Assembly (NCBI GenBank): GCA_900169235.1
Contig: FWCC01000002.1
Span: 1 to 64,000 of the forward strand
Direction: 5' to 3'
DNA from: Zarea fungicola
Lineage: Eukaryota > Ascomycota > Sordariomycetes > Hypocreales > Cordycipitaceae
Length of the DNA stretch: 64,000 nt
Positions 30,991 through 45,500 of the stretch are shown piece after piece. The translations under genes and the position numbers were made by a program. Below the pieces are notes generated by a model, which was not told the DNA's origin, did no database searches, and worked only from the letters and a program-made list of their open reading frames with translations. Each line of letters begins with the position of its first letter. The first letter of the stretch is position 1.

Positions 30991-33072
30991 ATGCCTCTCG
31001 ACGTGGAGGAACTATTACGGAAGAAAAAAGCAGCAGATGCCGCCGCTGCAAAACCTCGGTTCATACCTAAGCGGGAACGGGAGCAACTTGCCGCGGAAGA
31101 AGCCAAGCAAAAAGATGAACAAAGGAAGAAGAAGGCTGCTCTAGATGCGCAACAGCGCGCTGAGCAAGATAAAAAATGGAAAGTACGGGCAGAGGCCTCA
31201 AATCCCAGCAACAACAAAACAACAAGCGTATTGCCGGCTGGATCGCGCAGCACGAATGGCAAACGGTCTGCGGAACAGATCGAGGCCGAACAACAGCGAG
31301 CGCGCTACTTAGGCCCCGAGGTCAACCAACATTCAACTTTCTCCGCACAGAAGAAACGCATGCGCAGGACCGAGAACAAGTTCAAGTTCGACTGGGACCC
31401 GAGCGAGGATACCACTCGCGTTGACGACTCTGTGTACGTCGGTTTCCCCGGCGGCTCACTTGCAGGCGTCGGCGGCGACTACAATGAGGACGCCGAGGAG
31501 CGTGTCAAGAACTACGCGCGCAGAATGGAGCAGCACGATCCGAAAGGTAGAGAGAGAGCCAACGCGCTCTTGGAGAGGTTCTACCGCGAACGTGAGATAA
31601 AACACGAAGCAGACAAGAAGAGAGGGTTTGGGCAAACGTGGACGGAGAAGGAGCTCCATAAGATGCGCCCGAATGACTGGCGTATATTCAAGGCAAATTT
31701 CAGCATCTCGATGGGGGGTGCAGACCTGCCAAACCCCATCCGCTACTGGAATGAGTCGGGCCTGCCACATAATTTGTTGGAGATTATCAAGGACGTGGGC
31801 TATGATGAGCCGACGCCGATTCAGCGCGCCGCCATACCGATTGCATTACAGGCTCGTGATCTGATTGGTGTTGCCGTGACGGGTTCTGGAAAAACGGCCG
31901 CCTTTCTCCTCCCTCTGCTCGTCTACATCGCCCAACTCCCACCCCTCAATGAGGCCAACAAAAACGACGGGCCCTATGCCCTCGTGCTGGCACCAACCCG
32001 CGAACTGGTGCAGCAGATTGAGAAGGAGGCCAAGAAGTTTGGTGGCCCCCTCGGTTTCCGAAGTGTCAGCATAGTCGGTGGTCATTCACTGGAGAAGCAA
32101 GCCTTTGAGCTGAGCAAAGGCGCAGAGATCATCGTAGCGACGCCAGGTCGCCTTGTGGACTGCATCGAGCGCAGGCTGCTCGTGCTCTCGCAGTGTTGCT
32201 GCGTCGTCATGGACGAGGCCGACCGCATGGTTGACATGGGCTTCGAGGAGTCCGTCAACAAGATCCTCGACGCGCTGCCCGTCTCCAACGAGAAACCCGA
32301 CACAGACGAGGCTGAAGACGGACACCTCATGCAGCGCTTCATCGGCGAGAGTCGCCGCTACCGCCAGACTATGATGTTTACCGCCACCATGCCGCCAGTC
32401 GTCGAGCGCATCGCCAAGAAGTACCTCCGCCGCCCAGCCATGGTGACGATTGGCAATGCCGGCGAGGCCGTGGATACGATCGAGCAACGCGTCGAGTTTG
32501 TGTCTGGCGAGGACGCCCGTAAGAAGCGCCTGCAGCGCATCCTAGCGTCTAACATGTTTGCACCGCCGATTATCATCTTTGTCAATATCAAACGCAACTG
32601 CGACACTGTCGCCAAAGATATCCGCGCCATGGGCTGGTCGGCAGTTCCGCTACACGGCTCCAAGACGCAGGAGCAGCGTGAGGCAGCTCTCGCGTCCCTT
32701 CGCTCTGGTGAGACACAGGTACTTGTTGCTACGGACCTGGCTGGTCGTGGTATCGATGTAGCCGATGTCTCGCTCGTCGTAAACTTCAACATGGCGACAA
32801 ATATCGATAGCTACATCCATCGCATCGGTCGTACTGCTCGTGCGGGCAAGAGTGGCGTAGCCATTACATTTTTGGGCAACGAGGACGCGGATGTCATGTA
32901 TGATCTAAAGCGCATGCTCACCAACAGCCGTGTCTCAAAGGTCCCCGAGGAGCTACGGAATCACGAGGCGGCCCAGTCTAGGCAGGTTAAAGGAGACTTT
33001 TGGAAAGACGAGGATGATAATAATGGCAGTCGTGGTGGCAGCAACAGAGGCCGTGGTGGTGGAAGACGATAG
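30991..33072 (+). CDS. prp28: DEAD-box pre-mRNA splicing helicase Prp28
   Basis: A single exon encodes 693 residues. The N-terminal 200 residues are charged and coiled (MPLDVEELLRKKKAADAAAAKPRFIPKREREQLA), a Prp28 signature. The helicase core shows the Q motif (GYDEPTPIQRAAIPIALQ), motif I AVTGSGKT (about residue 292), Ia PTREL, II DEAD in VMDEADRMVDMGFE (about 405), III TAT, and VI HRIGRTARAG (about 610). It ends in an RGG-type Gly/Arg tail. Prp28 displaces U1 snRNP from the 5' splice site so that U6 can pair there, a step in forming the active B complex. The gene itself has no intron. Confidence 0.95.
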   Translation: MPLDVEELLRKKKAADAAAAKPRFIPKREREQLAAEEAKQKDEQRKKKAALDAQQRAEQDKKWKVRAEASNPSNNKTTSVLPAGSRSTNGKRSAEQIEAEQQRARYLGPEVNQHSTFSAQKKRMRRTENKFKFDWDPSEDTTRVDDSVYVGFPGGSLAGVGGDYNEDAEERVKNYARRMEQHDPKGRERANALLERFYREREIKHEADKKRGFGQTWTEKELHKMRPNDWRIFKANFSISMGGADLPNPIRYWNESGLPHNLLEIIKDVGYDEPTPIQRAAIPIALQARDLIGVAVTGSGKTAAFLLPLLVYIAQLPPLNEANKNDGPYALVLAPTRELVQQIEKEAKKFGGPLGFRSVSIVGGHSLEKQAFELSKGAEIIVATPGRLVDCIERRLLVLSQCCCVVMDEADRMVDMGFEESVNKILDALPVSNEKPDTDEAEDGHLMQRFIGESRRYRQTMMFTATMPPVVERIAKKYLRRPAMVTIGNAGEAVDTIEQRVEFVSGEDARKKRLQRILASNMFAPPIIIFVNIKRNCDTVAKDIRAMGWSAVPLHGSKTQEQREAALASLRSGETQVLVATDLAGRGIDVADVSLVVNFNMATNIDSYIHRIGRTARAGKSGVAITFLGNEDADVMYDLKRMLTNSRVSKVPEELRNHEAAQSRQVKGDFWKDEDDNNGSRGGSNRGRGGGRR

Positions 33073-33327
33073 AAGTTCCTGAGGAATAGAAATAAGCAAA
33101 TGACACCAGACAGGCTTTACAATTCAATAGCTAATGAACACAACCTACAACCAAGGCGGCCTCGCCTATGCACAAAAAAGTCAAACAAGTCGCCTCTATA
33201 TTTCACTAAAGTGGTGTCTGTCTTGTCCTCCAATCATAAAACAATTAAAACAAATAGTCCCCCATGAAAATCCGGTGCAAATGTAAAATCGTCCTCTATA
33301 TTTTTGTCCTACTGCCTATGTGGTAGG

Positions 33328-36300
33328 TCACTCCAGCTTGAGCTGCTCAAACTGCTTAATTGTGGCCTCGAAGCTTGTTAGTTCCTGCTTGGCATCCGCC
33401 AACTTCTTCTCATCCGCCTCGCGGACAGCCTCGGAGGCCTTCGCAAGGTAGACGGCATCGGCAAGTAGCTTCTCCTGGCGCTGGATGCTCGACTTGGCCT
33501 TATCCAGCTTCTTCTGTGCCTTGGCAATCTCAGCATCCATGTCAACACGGCCCTTGACGTGCAAGAAGACGGTGGCGGCAGTCGAGACTGGATAGGCGAC
33601 GCAACCTGCGGGCCGGGGATCATCGGCTCCAATGACATGGATCTTGCTGACGGCCTTCCCGGCCAGAGAGGTGATGGAACTCAGCTCCTTTGTGCAAGTC
33701 TCCTGGGCAGTGGTGGTGTATGTTTGGATGATGACTATGTTATTTTGGTCAGATGCATTCTGGTTTCAATATGGCGCGACTCATTCGCTCGAGACATACC
33801 ATCGGCATTTTCCTTGATGAGATACTCGGAGGTAAGAGAACGAGCAGCTTTGACGCAGTCGAGAACGAGTTCGTAAGCAGTCTCCGATGCAGGGTCGTCC
33901 AGGACAGCGTTGTAAACGGGATACTTGGCAATCATGATGGACTTGGTTTCATCGCTGGGGCGGCGAGGCATTCTCTGCCACATCTCTTCGGTAAGGTAGG
34001 GCATGAAGGGGTGGATCATGGTCAGGGCTGTCTCAAGAGCAGTGTATAGAGTTTGAATAGCCGAGTCTCGTTCCTCAGGGGTACCATCGCGGATAATAGA
34101 TTTTGAGTTTTCGATATAGACGTCGCAGAGCTCACTATACCAATACTTGTAGACAATTGAAGTGGACTTGGAGAACTCTCTCTCGGCAATTGCAACGTTG
34201 ATGTCACGTGCAGCCTGGTTCATCTTGTGTAAGATCCAGCGCTCAGCCAGCGTCTTGCCAGGGATGGCACCGTCCTTAGCGGGAATAAAGTCTGCTGGCA
34301 AACTGCCAAGAACGTACTTGGTAGCTTGGAACTGCAGAAATGTTAGCAGTCTGTTAGCAGTTATGCTTTCTGACTATGCTACTTACAATCTTGTTGCAGA
34401 ATTTACGGTAGCCATGGATCCTATACTTCTGATTAGAGCTAATCCATCTTTAGGAGGACCTCGAACTTACACCTTGACTTCCAAGTTGATATCAGCACCT
34501 CCAGTAGTGGCATTGATCATAGTAAATCGCAGGGCATCAGCACCACACTGGGGGATGCCATCAGGGAAGGCAGTCTTCTGGTACTTGGTAGCTCTAGCAA
34601 CTTCGCTAGGGTGCAGGTTGCCAAGTTGGAGCTTGTCGTGCAGCTCCTGTAGAGGAATACCAGCAATGACGTCCAGAGGATCGACAACGTTGCCAAGACT
34701 CTTGCTCATTTTGCGGCCTTCTGAATCGCGGACCAAGCTATGGCAGAAGACTTCTTCAAATGGGATCTTGCCTGTGAGCCTCAAGCTTAGCATAATCATG
34801 CGAGCAATCCAGAAGAACAAAATATCCCAGCCGGTTTCCAAGATGCTGGTGGGGAACAGTGTCTCAAACTCGTGTGTCTTCTTGGGCCAGCCGAGTGTGC
34901 TGAAGGGCCATAGACCCGAAGAGAACCAAGCTGCGAAAGTCAGTCATCATGTTTGAAGCTCGTGAAGTGTCAAACTTACTGTCCAAAACGTCCTCGTCCT
35001 GCTCAAGGGTATACTTCTTGTCGCCAAGCTTGGCCTTGGCCTTGGCATCAGCATCCTCCCTTGTGCGGCCAGAGAACCAAAGCTCTTCCTCGGGAAGGTC
35101 AGAGCCTCCCTCGACCTTGGCAAAGTAGACCGGGCATCTGTGACCCCACCAAAGCTGTCTGGAGATGCACCAGTCGTTAATATCCTCGAGCCAGCGGTAG
35201 TAACTCCTCTCGGCCGTTTCGGGTCGGATCTTGATTTTACCGTCCTTAACAACCTGAATGGCAGGCTCGGCGAGCTCCTTCATCTTGACCCACCACTGGG
35301 GCTTCATGATAGGTTCAATAACGTCCTTCGACTTCTCGCACAGAGGAACCTTCATAGCGTTGTCCTTCTTGTCGACGTAAAGGCCCTTCTCCTTAAGAGC
35401 CTCCTGGATGCTATAACGGACATCGAAGCGCTTCTGACCCTTGTAGGGACCAGCATTCTCATTCATCAAGCCATCATCGGTAAGGATGCTGATGAACTCG
35501 AGGTTGTGTTTCTGTCCGAGGGTGAAATCGTTGGGGTCATGTGCAGGAGTTAGCTTGACAGCACCAGTGCCGAACTCCCGATCGACGTACTCGTCAGCGA
35601 CTATGGGCAGTTTTCGGCCAGGGATAAAAGGATGAACAGCGTTCTTGCCAATAAGGTGAGAATAGCGAGTGTCCTGGGGGTGAACAGCAATACCAGAATC
35701 ACCTAGCATGGTTTCGATACGGGTAGTAGCGACTTCAAGCGTCTCATCCGAGCCTTCGATAGGGTACTTGAAGTGAACAATGACACCAAACTCAACCTTC
35801 TTCTCGTATCCTGGGACATCAAGCAATGTACGTCCCGTCAACTCCTTGTTCTCGACTTCGAGATTGGACAGTGCAGTGTTGAGCTGTGTACACCAGTTAA
35901 CAAGTCTGTTGGCTCTGTAAATGACACCTTCCTCGTGCAGGCGGACAAAGTTTTCTGTGACGGCAGCATAACGTGGCTCGTCCATGGTGAAGGCCTCGCG
36001 AGACCAGTCAAATGAGCCACCCATTTTAGTCAGTGCCTTGTTAATGCGCTTGTGGTAGTCTTCCTTCCATTCCCAGACAGCCTCGATAAACTTTTCTCTG
36101 CCAAGATCGTGACGAGTTTGCTTATTGCGACGCCAAAGCATCTTCTCGACAACGGACTGAGTCGAAATACCGGCGTGGTCAGTGCCGGGGACCCATAAGG
36201 TGGTCTTGCCATGCATACGGCTCCAGCGAATCATCAAATCTTGAAGCGAGTCGGTAAGGGCATGGCCCATGTGTAGCGCACCGGTAACATTTGGAGGTGG

Positions 36301-36889
36301 ATGGACAATGACGAAGCTACCAGCATCCTTGACGGAGCCATCGGGCTTAAACTCGGGTTTGAAGAAGCCCTCCTTCTCCCACCAGCTATACCATGCCGAC
36401 TCGACGGCAATGGGGTCATATGCCTTGAAATGGGGATCTTCAAACGATCTAATTCGCTTCTTTTCACCTTCTGGTGTATCTTCGACATATGGGGGAAGAT
36501 CCTCTTCGCCAACCTTCTCCTTCTTCGCCTTCTTCTCTTTATTTGCGAGGGCGTTGGCGGCCTGCAGAGCAGCCTTGGCCTTTTTTGCTTCGAGCTTTGC
36601 GGCTTTCTCGGCGTTTTTGCGCTCTTTCTCTACTTGATAGGGTGTCACTTTAAGTTCTGCCAGTCTAATTGGTCATTCGGATCCGGGGTTTCTTACACTC
36701 CTTCTCGGTCTTTACCTTGGGTGCCTCAGCTCCAGCTGAAGCACCAGCGGATGGGACTTGCGCGGGATTGCTAGGCGCAGCAGCACCTTCAGCTGTTCGC
36801 CATACAGAGTTAGCCCGTGCATATTATCCAAGATCCATAGCGGTATTGTGTGCCATACTGGGGATTGTGCTACCAGGGTTGGTAGCCAT
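33328..36889 (-). CDS. vas1: Valyl-tRNA synthetase, probably dual cytosolic and mitochondrial
   Basis: Seven exons, 36889-36859, 36792-36697, 36647-34980, 34930-34471, 34420-34387, 34331-33800 and 33734-33328, encode 1075 residues. All six introns (49-66 nt) keep frame and restore family sequence (for example [24 protein letters not shown]). Class Ia motifs are present: HMGH in [15 protein letters not shown] (about residue 167) and KMSKS in [17 protein letters not shown] (about 671). Between them is the editing domain. The C-terminus is the ValRS coiled-coil arm ([24 protein letters not shown]). The acceptor at 36648 (TTAAAG) is the only local AG that keeps the frame open. The first AUG (36889) gives a cytosolic-type N-terminus; the frame stays open upstream with an Arg-rich leader, described separately. 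Confidence 0.94.
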
Positions 36890-37345
36890 GATTGCACGTG
36901 TGGTTGTCAAGGGTCGTCGCGGGGAAACAGATCGCACTCGAAGTGCTCTAACAGCAAGTCTAAACGTCGTTCTGAATGGTTATGCTGAAGCCCGAAAAAT
37001 TGGGCTTCAATCACTGACGTAAATATACCCCTTTGAGAGTTGGCTTCGTGACTCAAAAGGAATGAGTCTATGGTGCGGTTTCGCTGTGAAGAATTCAACA
37101 CTAATAATAATTTGAGTCACCGCGAAAGTTTTGGTCTGTCAATGTGGTGCAAGGTGGGATGAGGGGCAATATTTGTGGCTGGAGCTTGCGCCACAAATCT
37201 GTGCCACACTTTGATGACCCAACTTAGCAACCTGGTAACCGAAAGTTAAGTCTCCGGAACCTGCCTTTTTGAATTTATCATGGTTTTCAGCCTATGTCAG
37301 ATTTGGCTCGTGTTTTTGTAATTAAATGACTCCTACTCATGCAGA
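36890..37345. promoter_or_regulatory. Bidirectional promoter region between vas1 and a mitochondrial-type gene
   Basis: This 456-bp interval lies between two divergent genes. On the minus strand the first 90 bases are an open, AUG-free, in-frame extension of vas1. A perfect 8-bp inverted repeat (TGAAGCCC 36986-36993, GGGCTTCA 37002-37009) sits just upstream of that extension. Confidence 0.55.
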
Positions 37346-39003
37346 ATGATTCATCGGATCATTCGTCGTCGCAGTGCGTTGTGGCTGTCACGGCGCCCCC
37401 TAAACCCTCACCGGCCGTTTTCCAGTGAAACGGGAAACGACCAAGTACAATTTACATATGCGCTTGCAAACACATCAAGAGTGAGAAAATATATGAAAAT
37501 ATATCAAGCAAATTTATCAGCCCATTTTCTGACGGATTGTTAGGATGCAATATCACATATGATGGATGACATTGCCTCCAAGGCTCTGTCTGCAAACTCT
37601 TCCAACCACGACGCAGCTGTTGTCCTCGCCACGCCAGAATTTTCCAAACATTTGCACAATGAGGAATTTATGAGTAGTATGGCAGTTTTACTTGCTGGAA
37701 GTAGCAGCCCTAATAAGTTTCATGTTTTGGGGGCCATTGTGGACCATATAGCTCCTCAGCTCGGAGTTTACCAGACTTCGCCTGGCATATCTGTCCTGAG
37801 AGGACACCTGGACCAGATGCTACCAAACTTGTGGCAGGAAGAGCCAAAGCGGTCTGTGGAAGATAACGATACTGTATCGGCCTTATCGTTTTCTATTGGC
37901 GTACCGCAAGTGACACTGCCACTGGCGAGAACAATGTTTCACAACAACAGAGCCTCGACGCTTGTGGCTTCATCTTTTGACATATCGGGCGGTGTAACAA
38001 GAATGGAGAAGCAGTTGGATAGATACTCACAACAAGTCTTCGTCGCCGATAATGACCTGCCGCAAAACATTGGCAAGCTCGGGTTATGGGCACCCTTGTT
38101 GCCTTTGACGCAACCACGGCTGATAGCTGCCAGCTTTGGAAATATTGTTCGCGGCGTAGAGATTGATGATCAGTCGATCCCAGCCTCTACGGAGCTTGAG
38201 GACGCCGTGAACTCGTTCTATGCACGATCTGAAAACAGCACTGCGGCACTCACGGGACCAGTTGGCATTTGGGCCTTGGTTACGCCAAAGAGTGACTCAA
38301 CAAATGCCGCCACTTCCTGGCTCAATAGCAGCCCTATCCCCCTCTCTGTCGATTCAACACAGTCTAGCATCCAGGAACTGACGATAAAGACGGCTGCATA
38401 TCTGCATAAATCGCACCAGCGCGGTGCCCGTCTTCTCAAAGTCTGTATGTAAAATTAGGTTTATTATGTCAACCAGAGATTTACCGCTTCTGAGGATGAC
38501 TGACACTAAATTATCTCATTTTAGTGAGTGGCGGTGGCGGCTGGGGTGCCAAAAAGGGACTGCTGTCTCTTGACCCCCAACACACGCACTTTTCTCTATC
38601 TGATGAGGAAGAAATGCATCGTTTCGTGCAGTCAGTCAGTGACTCGAGCTTTGCTCCGATAGGCTCGGCCATTCAGTTTCTTATGTCGCTGGACGAGGTC
38701 CCTGGCATGCCAGAATACCTCCCACCTAGTATTGTCTTTGGCGTGCCGGGTTCCAAACAGGAAATCTCGACGCGGCCGAAACAGGCTTTCACGGGTGGAC
38801 ATTTTGGCGCGTTATCGAATCAGGGTATTTTTGTCTCGGCACCCCCTAGCGGAACAGCTGATACTGAAGGCCTTCCAGACGAAAGAAAACTCTCTGTTCC
38901 TAACTCACGTTTATTTGTCGCTGAAGGAATTGATGAGCAAACAGGCGGTTTTGGTAAGATGTCGACATTCGCGGAGGCGGGTCTCTTGGCCTTGCTACTG
39001 TAG
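37346..39003 (+). CDS. Uncharacterised protein with mitochondrial presequence
   Basis: Three exons, 37346-37480, 37544-38444 and 38525-39003, encode 504 residues. Introns are 37481-37543 (GTGAGA...TTAG) and 38445-38524 (GTATGT...TTTAG). The N-terminus (MIHRIIRRRSALWLSRRPLN, then PHRPFSSE) is a clear mitochondrial targeting sequence: many arginines, no acidic residue before position 28. The mature part has AVVLATPEFSKHLHNEEF, then a central region with FVADNDLPQNIGKLGLWAPLLPL, and after intron 2 a Gly-rich motif SGGGGWGAKKGLLSLDP. I do not recognise the family. The ATPEF...VLGAIVD arrangement faintly recalls FIST-type sensory domains, but I would not assign that. Gene and targeting are well supported; function unknown. 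Confidence 0.8.
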
Positions 39004-39159
39004 AATACTCACAAAGGCGCTGTAAAATGTACAATAGAAAGCCGAAGTTTGACTTTAGCATCGTATCACATACATAAATGTTTTAACAAATAAGATGACT
39101 TGGTGGACGTTGACGATGCGCCATCTCAGTAAGCAAACTCTATGATCTAGCTGCCACAT

Positions 39160-42541
<3,382 letters not shown>

Positions 42542-45500
42542 GGTACTTTTATTCTCTGCTGGTTTTTTATTTTATTTTTATTTTTAACTTCAGCGAGAAG
42601 AATCACTGGAGTTTTGAAGCTGTTTGTTTTCCATGGGGTGCCGTTTTGAAGCCAATCGTTGGTCGTGAGGAAGCAGTGATGGCGTCAAGGTCTACCAAGG
42701 CCTGGCAAAACGCGAGCAGCAAGCGCGACGGGTGTTTTGCGCGTTCCAATGGTTCACGTCATCACGTGCAATCAGGGAGGCGCGCCGGCCAGTGTGGCTC
42801 ATGGCTCATATTAGTTAGCGGTGGCTTCAAGAACCACCTACCTCGGGACCAAGCACAAGCAGGGCTTGTACCATTGTACCAGATACCTGATCAGGAGACC
42901 AGTACCTGGCAGCTGGCAGGCCATCTGGCATTCGGCATCAGCCACTGAGCTCCCGATTTACAGGCATCTTTTGCCCCACGTCCAGCATTTTGCGACACGG
43001 CTGACTTGCCGCGCTATCCAGTGCAAGTCTTATTACTGACTGCATCCCTTGTGGTCAAACTGCAAGTAATAGACGAAAGCGCAGATTAGGGAAAAAATGC
43101 GCAAGGTCGCTTTTTTTTGACACGTCTGTGGTATTTGAGATCAATTGTCTCACTTTTCTTCAATTTTTCTTTTGGGCTACAGTTCCTGCACCTATTCCTT
43201 ACAGCGGTCGCGTGACTGATTGATCCTCGGCCATTCGGTGACTACCAGCATCCTCGACGACGATGGCTGGGTCGTCTGTCATGGCAAGACGGTCGGGTAC
43301 ACGGTACTTTAGATGGAAACCTGATGTTGTGGTGTGGTGCAAAGCTGCCCCGACCCTCTGAATCCTCCACTGGTGAAAGCTTCCAATATGGTTCATTGAC
43401 GCATAGATATTGCCTTTACCACTGCCTGGTACTAGGTTTAGAAACCCCTGTGTTTTTTTTCCATTCTTGACTACTAATTCTGTATTGTATAAGAAAGACA
43501 CACTGGACTGAGGGTTTGCTATGTCCGGTGAAAATTAATTTTAAGCTCATTATTGGGCAGCTGAGGGTCACTTTCAAATTGCCCCGTTCTTGCAAGCCAC
43601 ATTCAAGCCCCCCAAAAAATAATTATTTTACGTCTCAATTTGTGCTTGATAGGCACAGCGGTCTGCTACCTAGCAGGTAGGTCCTACGGATGTCGCCTGA
43701 CCGCCGTTCGCCAGCTGGTGATAATAAGCCTTCAACGCAAACTCTATAGCCAGGCATCCGTCGAGTACACAAACCTTAATTGGTTGGTAAACTCATCCGA
43801 TTCAGATGCCAAGGGGGCCAGAGCGCAGGTACGGGCATAGGTAACTATAGGGTGGTGACTAGTTGAGGATAATACTTGACATGGCGAAATGCCCTAACAC
43901 AGCAAACGCGTTGCAAATAAGCCAATAGTCGCACAGTACGGGGCGAGAGCAAATAAAACTAGGTAGTGTAGAGTGGCAAGTTTATGGCATCTCGCCAGAA
44001 TTTGGAGCTACAGCTTGCATGGGACCGGGAGAGATTTTGCTTGGGCTGATTAAAGTGTGTGGCGCATAAATGGGTGTATTTACTGATCAGGAAGCACTCG
44101 ATCGTGGGCGACATCCTTAGTTATCCATACGTAGAAGACATTTCGTATGAACATGGGTTCTCACGCGGCATGTTCGGGTCATCAAGACAGATTGGAGAAA
44201 AGGTATTTTGCAAACCGCCAACTATCAGAGGCAAATTGTGATTGTGCGAAGCTCATTTACGTGAGGACGGACACACGGCTGTTCGGGAGCAAATTTTTGC
44301 CCCAGATTGCATTTATTGATGAACGGTCGCCCAGTTGATGCTGCCCCCATACTTGCATAATTGGCTGTACTGGGGCAGGAGTGTAGCGCTATTCGGCAAC
44401 AGCTGAAAAAAAAATACCATAAAGCATAGCATGCAAAAATCACTTCACTCTTCTGCTCTTTTGCACCTGGACAACAGGCAAAAGCAGCAAATTAGGTCGA
44501 GTTATATATGGCCGAGCAACTGTTAGTGTTGCCATGAGGTTGGCTCAAGAATGCGACAACGGGGCACGATTACCGAATCGTCGTCCTTTTGCGGGCCGGG
44601 GGCCTTGACTAGCAGCTCTAGTATGAGACACACGCCGCACACCCCTCCAAAACATGACGACCGCCTCGAAATGGGCGAAGCAGAGAGAAGGAGAAGAAGA
44701 AAAAGAAAAAAAGATACCCGCTAAAATCTCTGTTGCTGCCTTCACAACTCAATAAACAACGGAGAAGCACTCTAAAATTAATGGAGCAGCTGCAATTCAA
44801 AATTCCACCTGCAGTCAAGATTGATTTCTTCATCGAGGCGACTACAGTTGTCGATCAAAAACCCATCTGCTCACGCAATCACGGTATTTGCGGGCGGCTG
44901 GTAGCCCCATCTCCCCATGCGTCAGTCCCATCCACCCATGTAACCCAGCGACGGGTTTTAATTTACAGGGCGTTGGAGCTGCATACAGGCTATCGGCCAC
45001 ATGAAATTTACCTGGCAGGGCATTAAGAATTACACAATGCAAAACTCGCTTCATTAAGTTACCCATTTACAGCAGTCACGACAAATGACGCATGGTATTG
45101 CCAGTCCCGCAAACACAGTTGTGCCAGCCCAACGGTACTGATGCTTAGATACAACCCAACTTTGGGTTCTTCCTATTTTTTGAAATCCCCCCCCTACCCT
45201 TCTTGATCGTTATTTTCTTTACACTAGTGGGTGGGCGGGTCATCTATCGTCTTCTCTGCCTTTTGTGTACTCCTGGTATTTAGAGACCTCGTGCAGAAAT
45301 CGGCATTCACCCACTTTAAAGCTGGAAGAAAAGTTCGCTCTAAAAAGATAGGTCGGCCAGTAAGTGCCACGGTTGGCAATACGCAGGCAAGTACTAGCCC
45401 ATGCCTACCTACCCCATAGCACCTTGGTAAATGAACCACATACATACTGGCAGCTCACCTTGCCCCTGCTCATCTGATTTCTAAACACAGATACGCAGTA

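Noticed and set aside
36648..36648. Apparent start of the long valyl-tRNA synthetase frame
   Set aside because: The codon there is GTG within an intron/exon boundary; upstream exons and the AUG at 36889 restore the family N-terminus.
43199..43501. 100-codon frame in the gene-free gap
   Set aside because: No recognisable motif; isolated and probably random.
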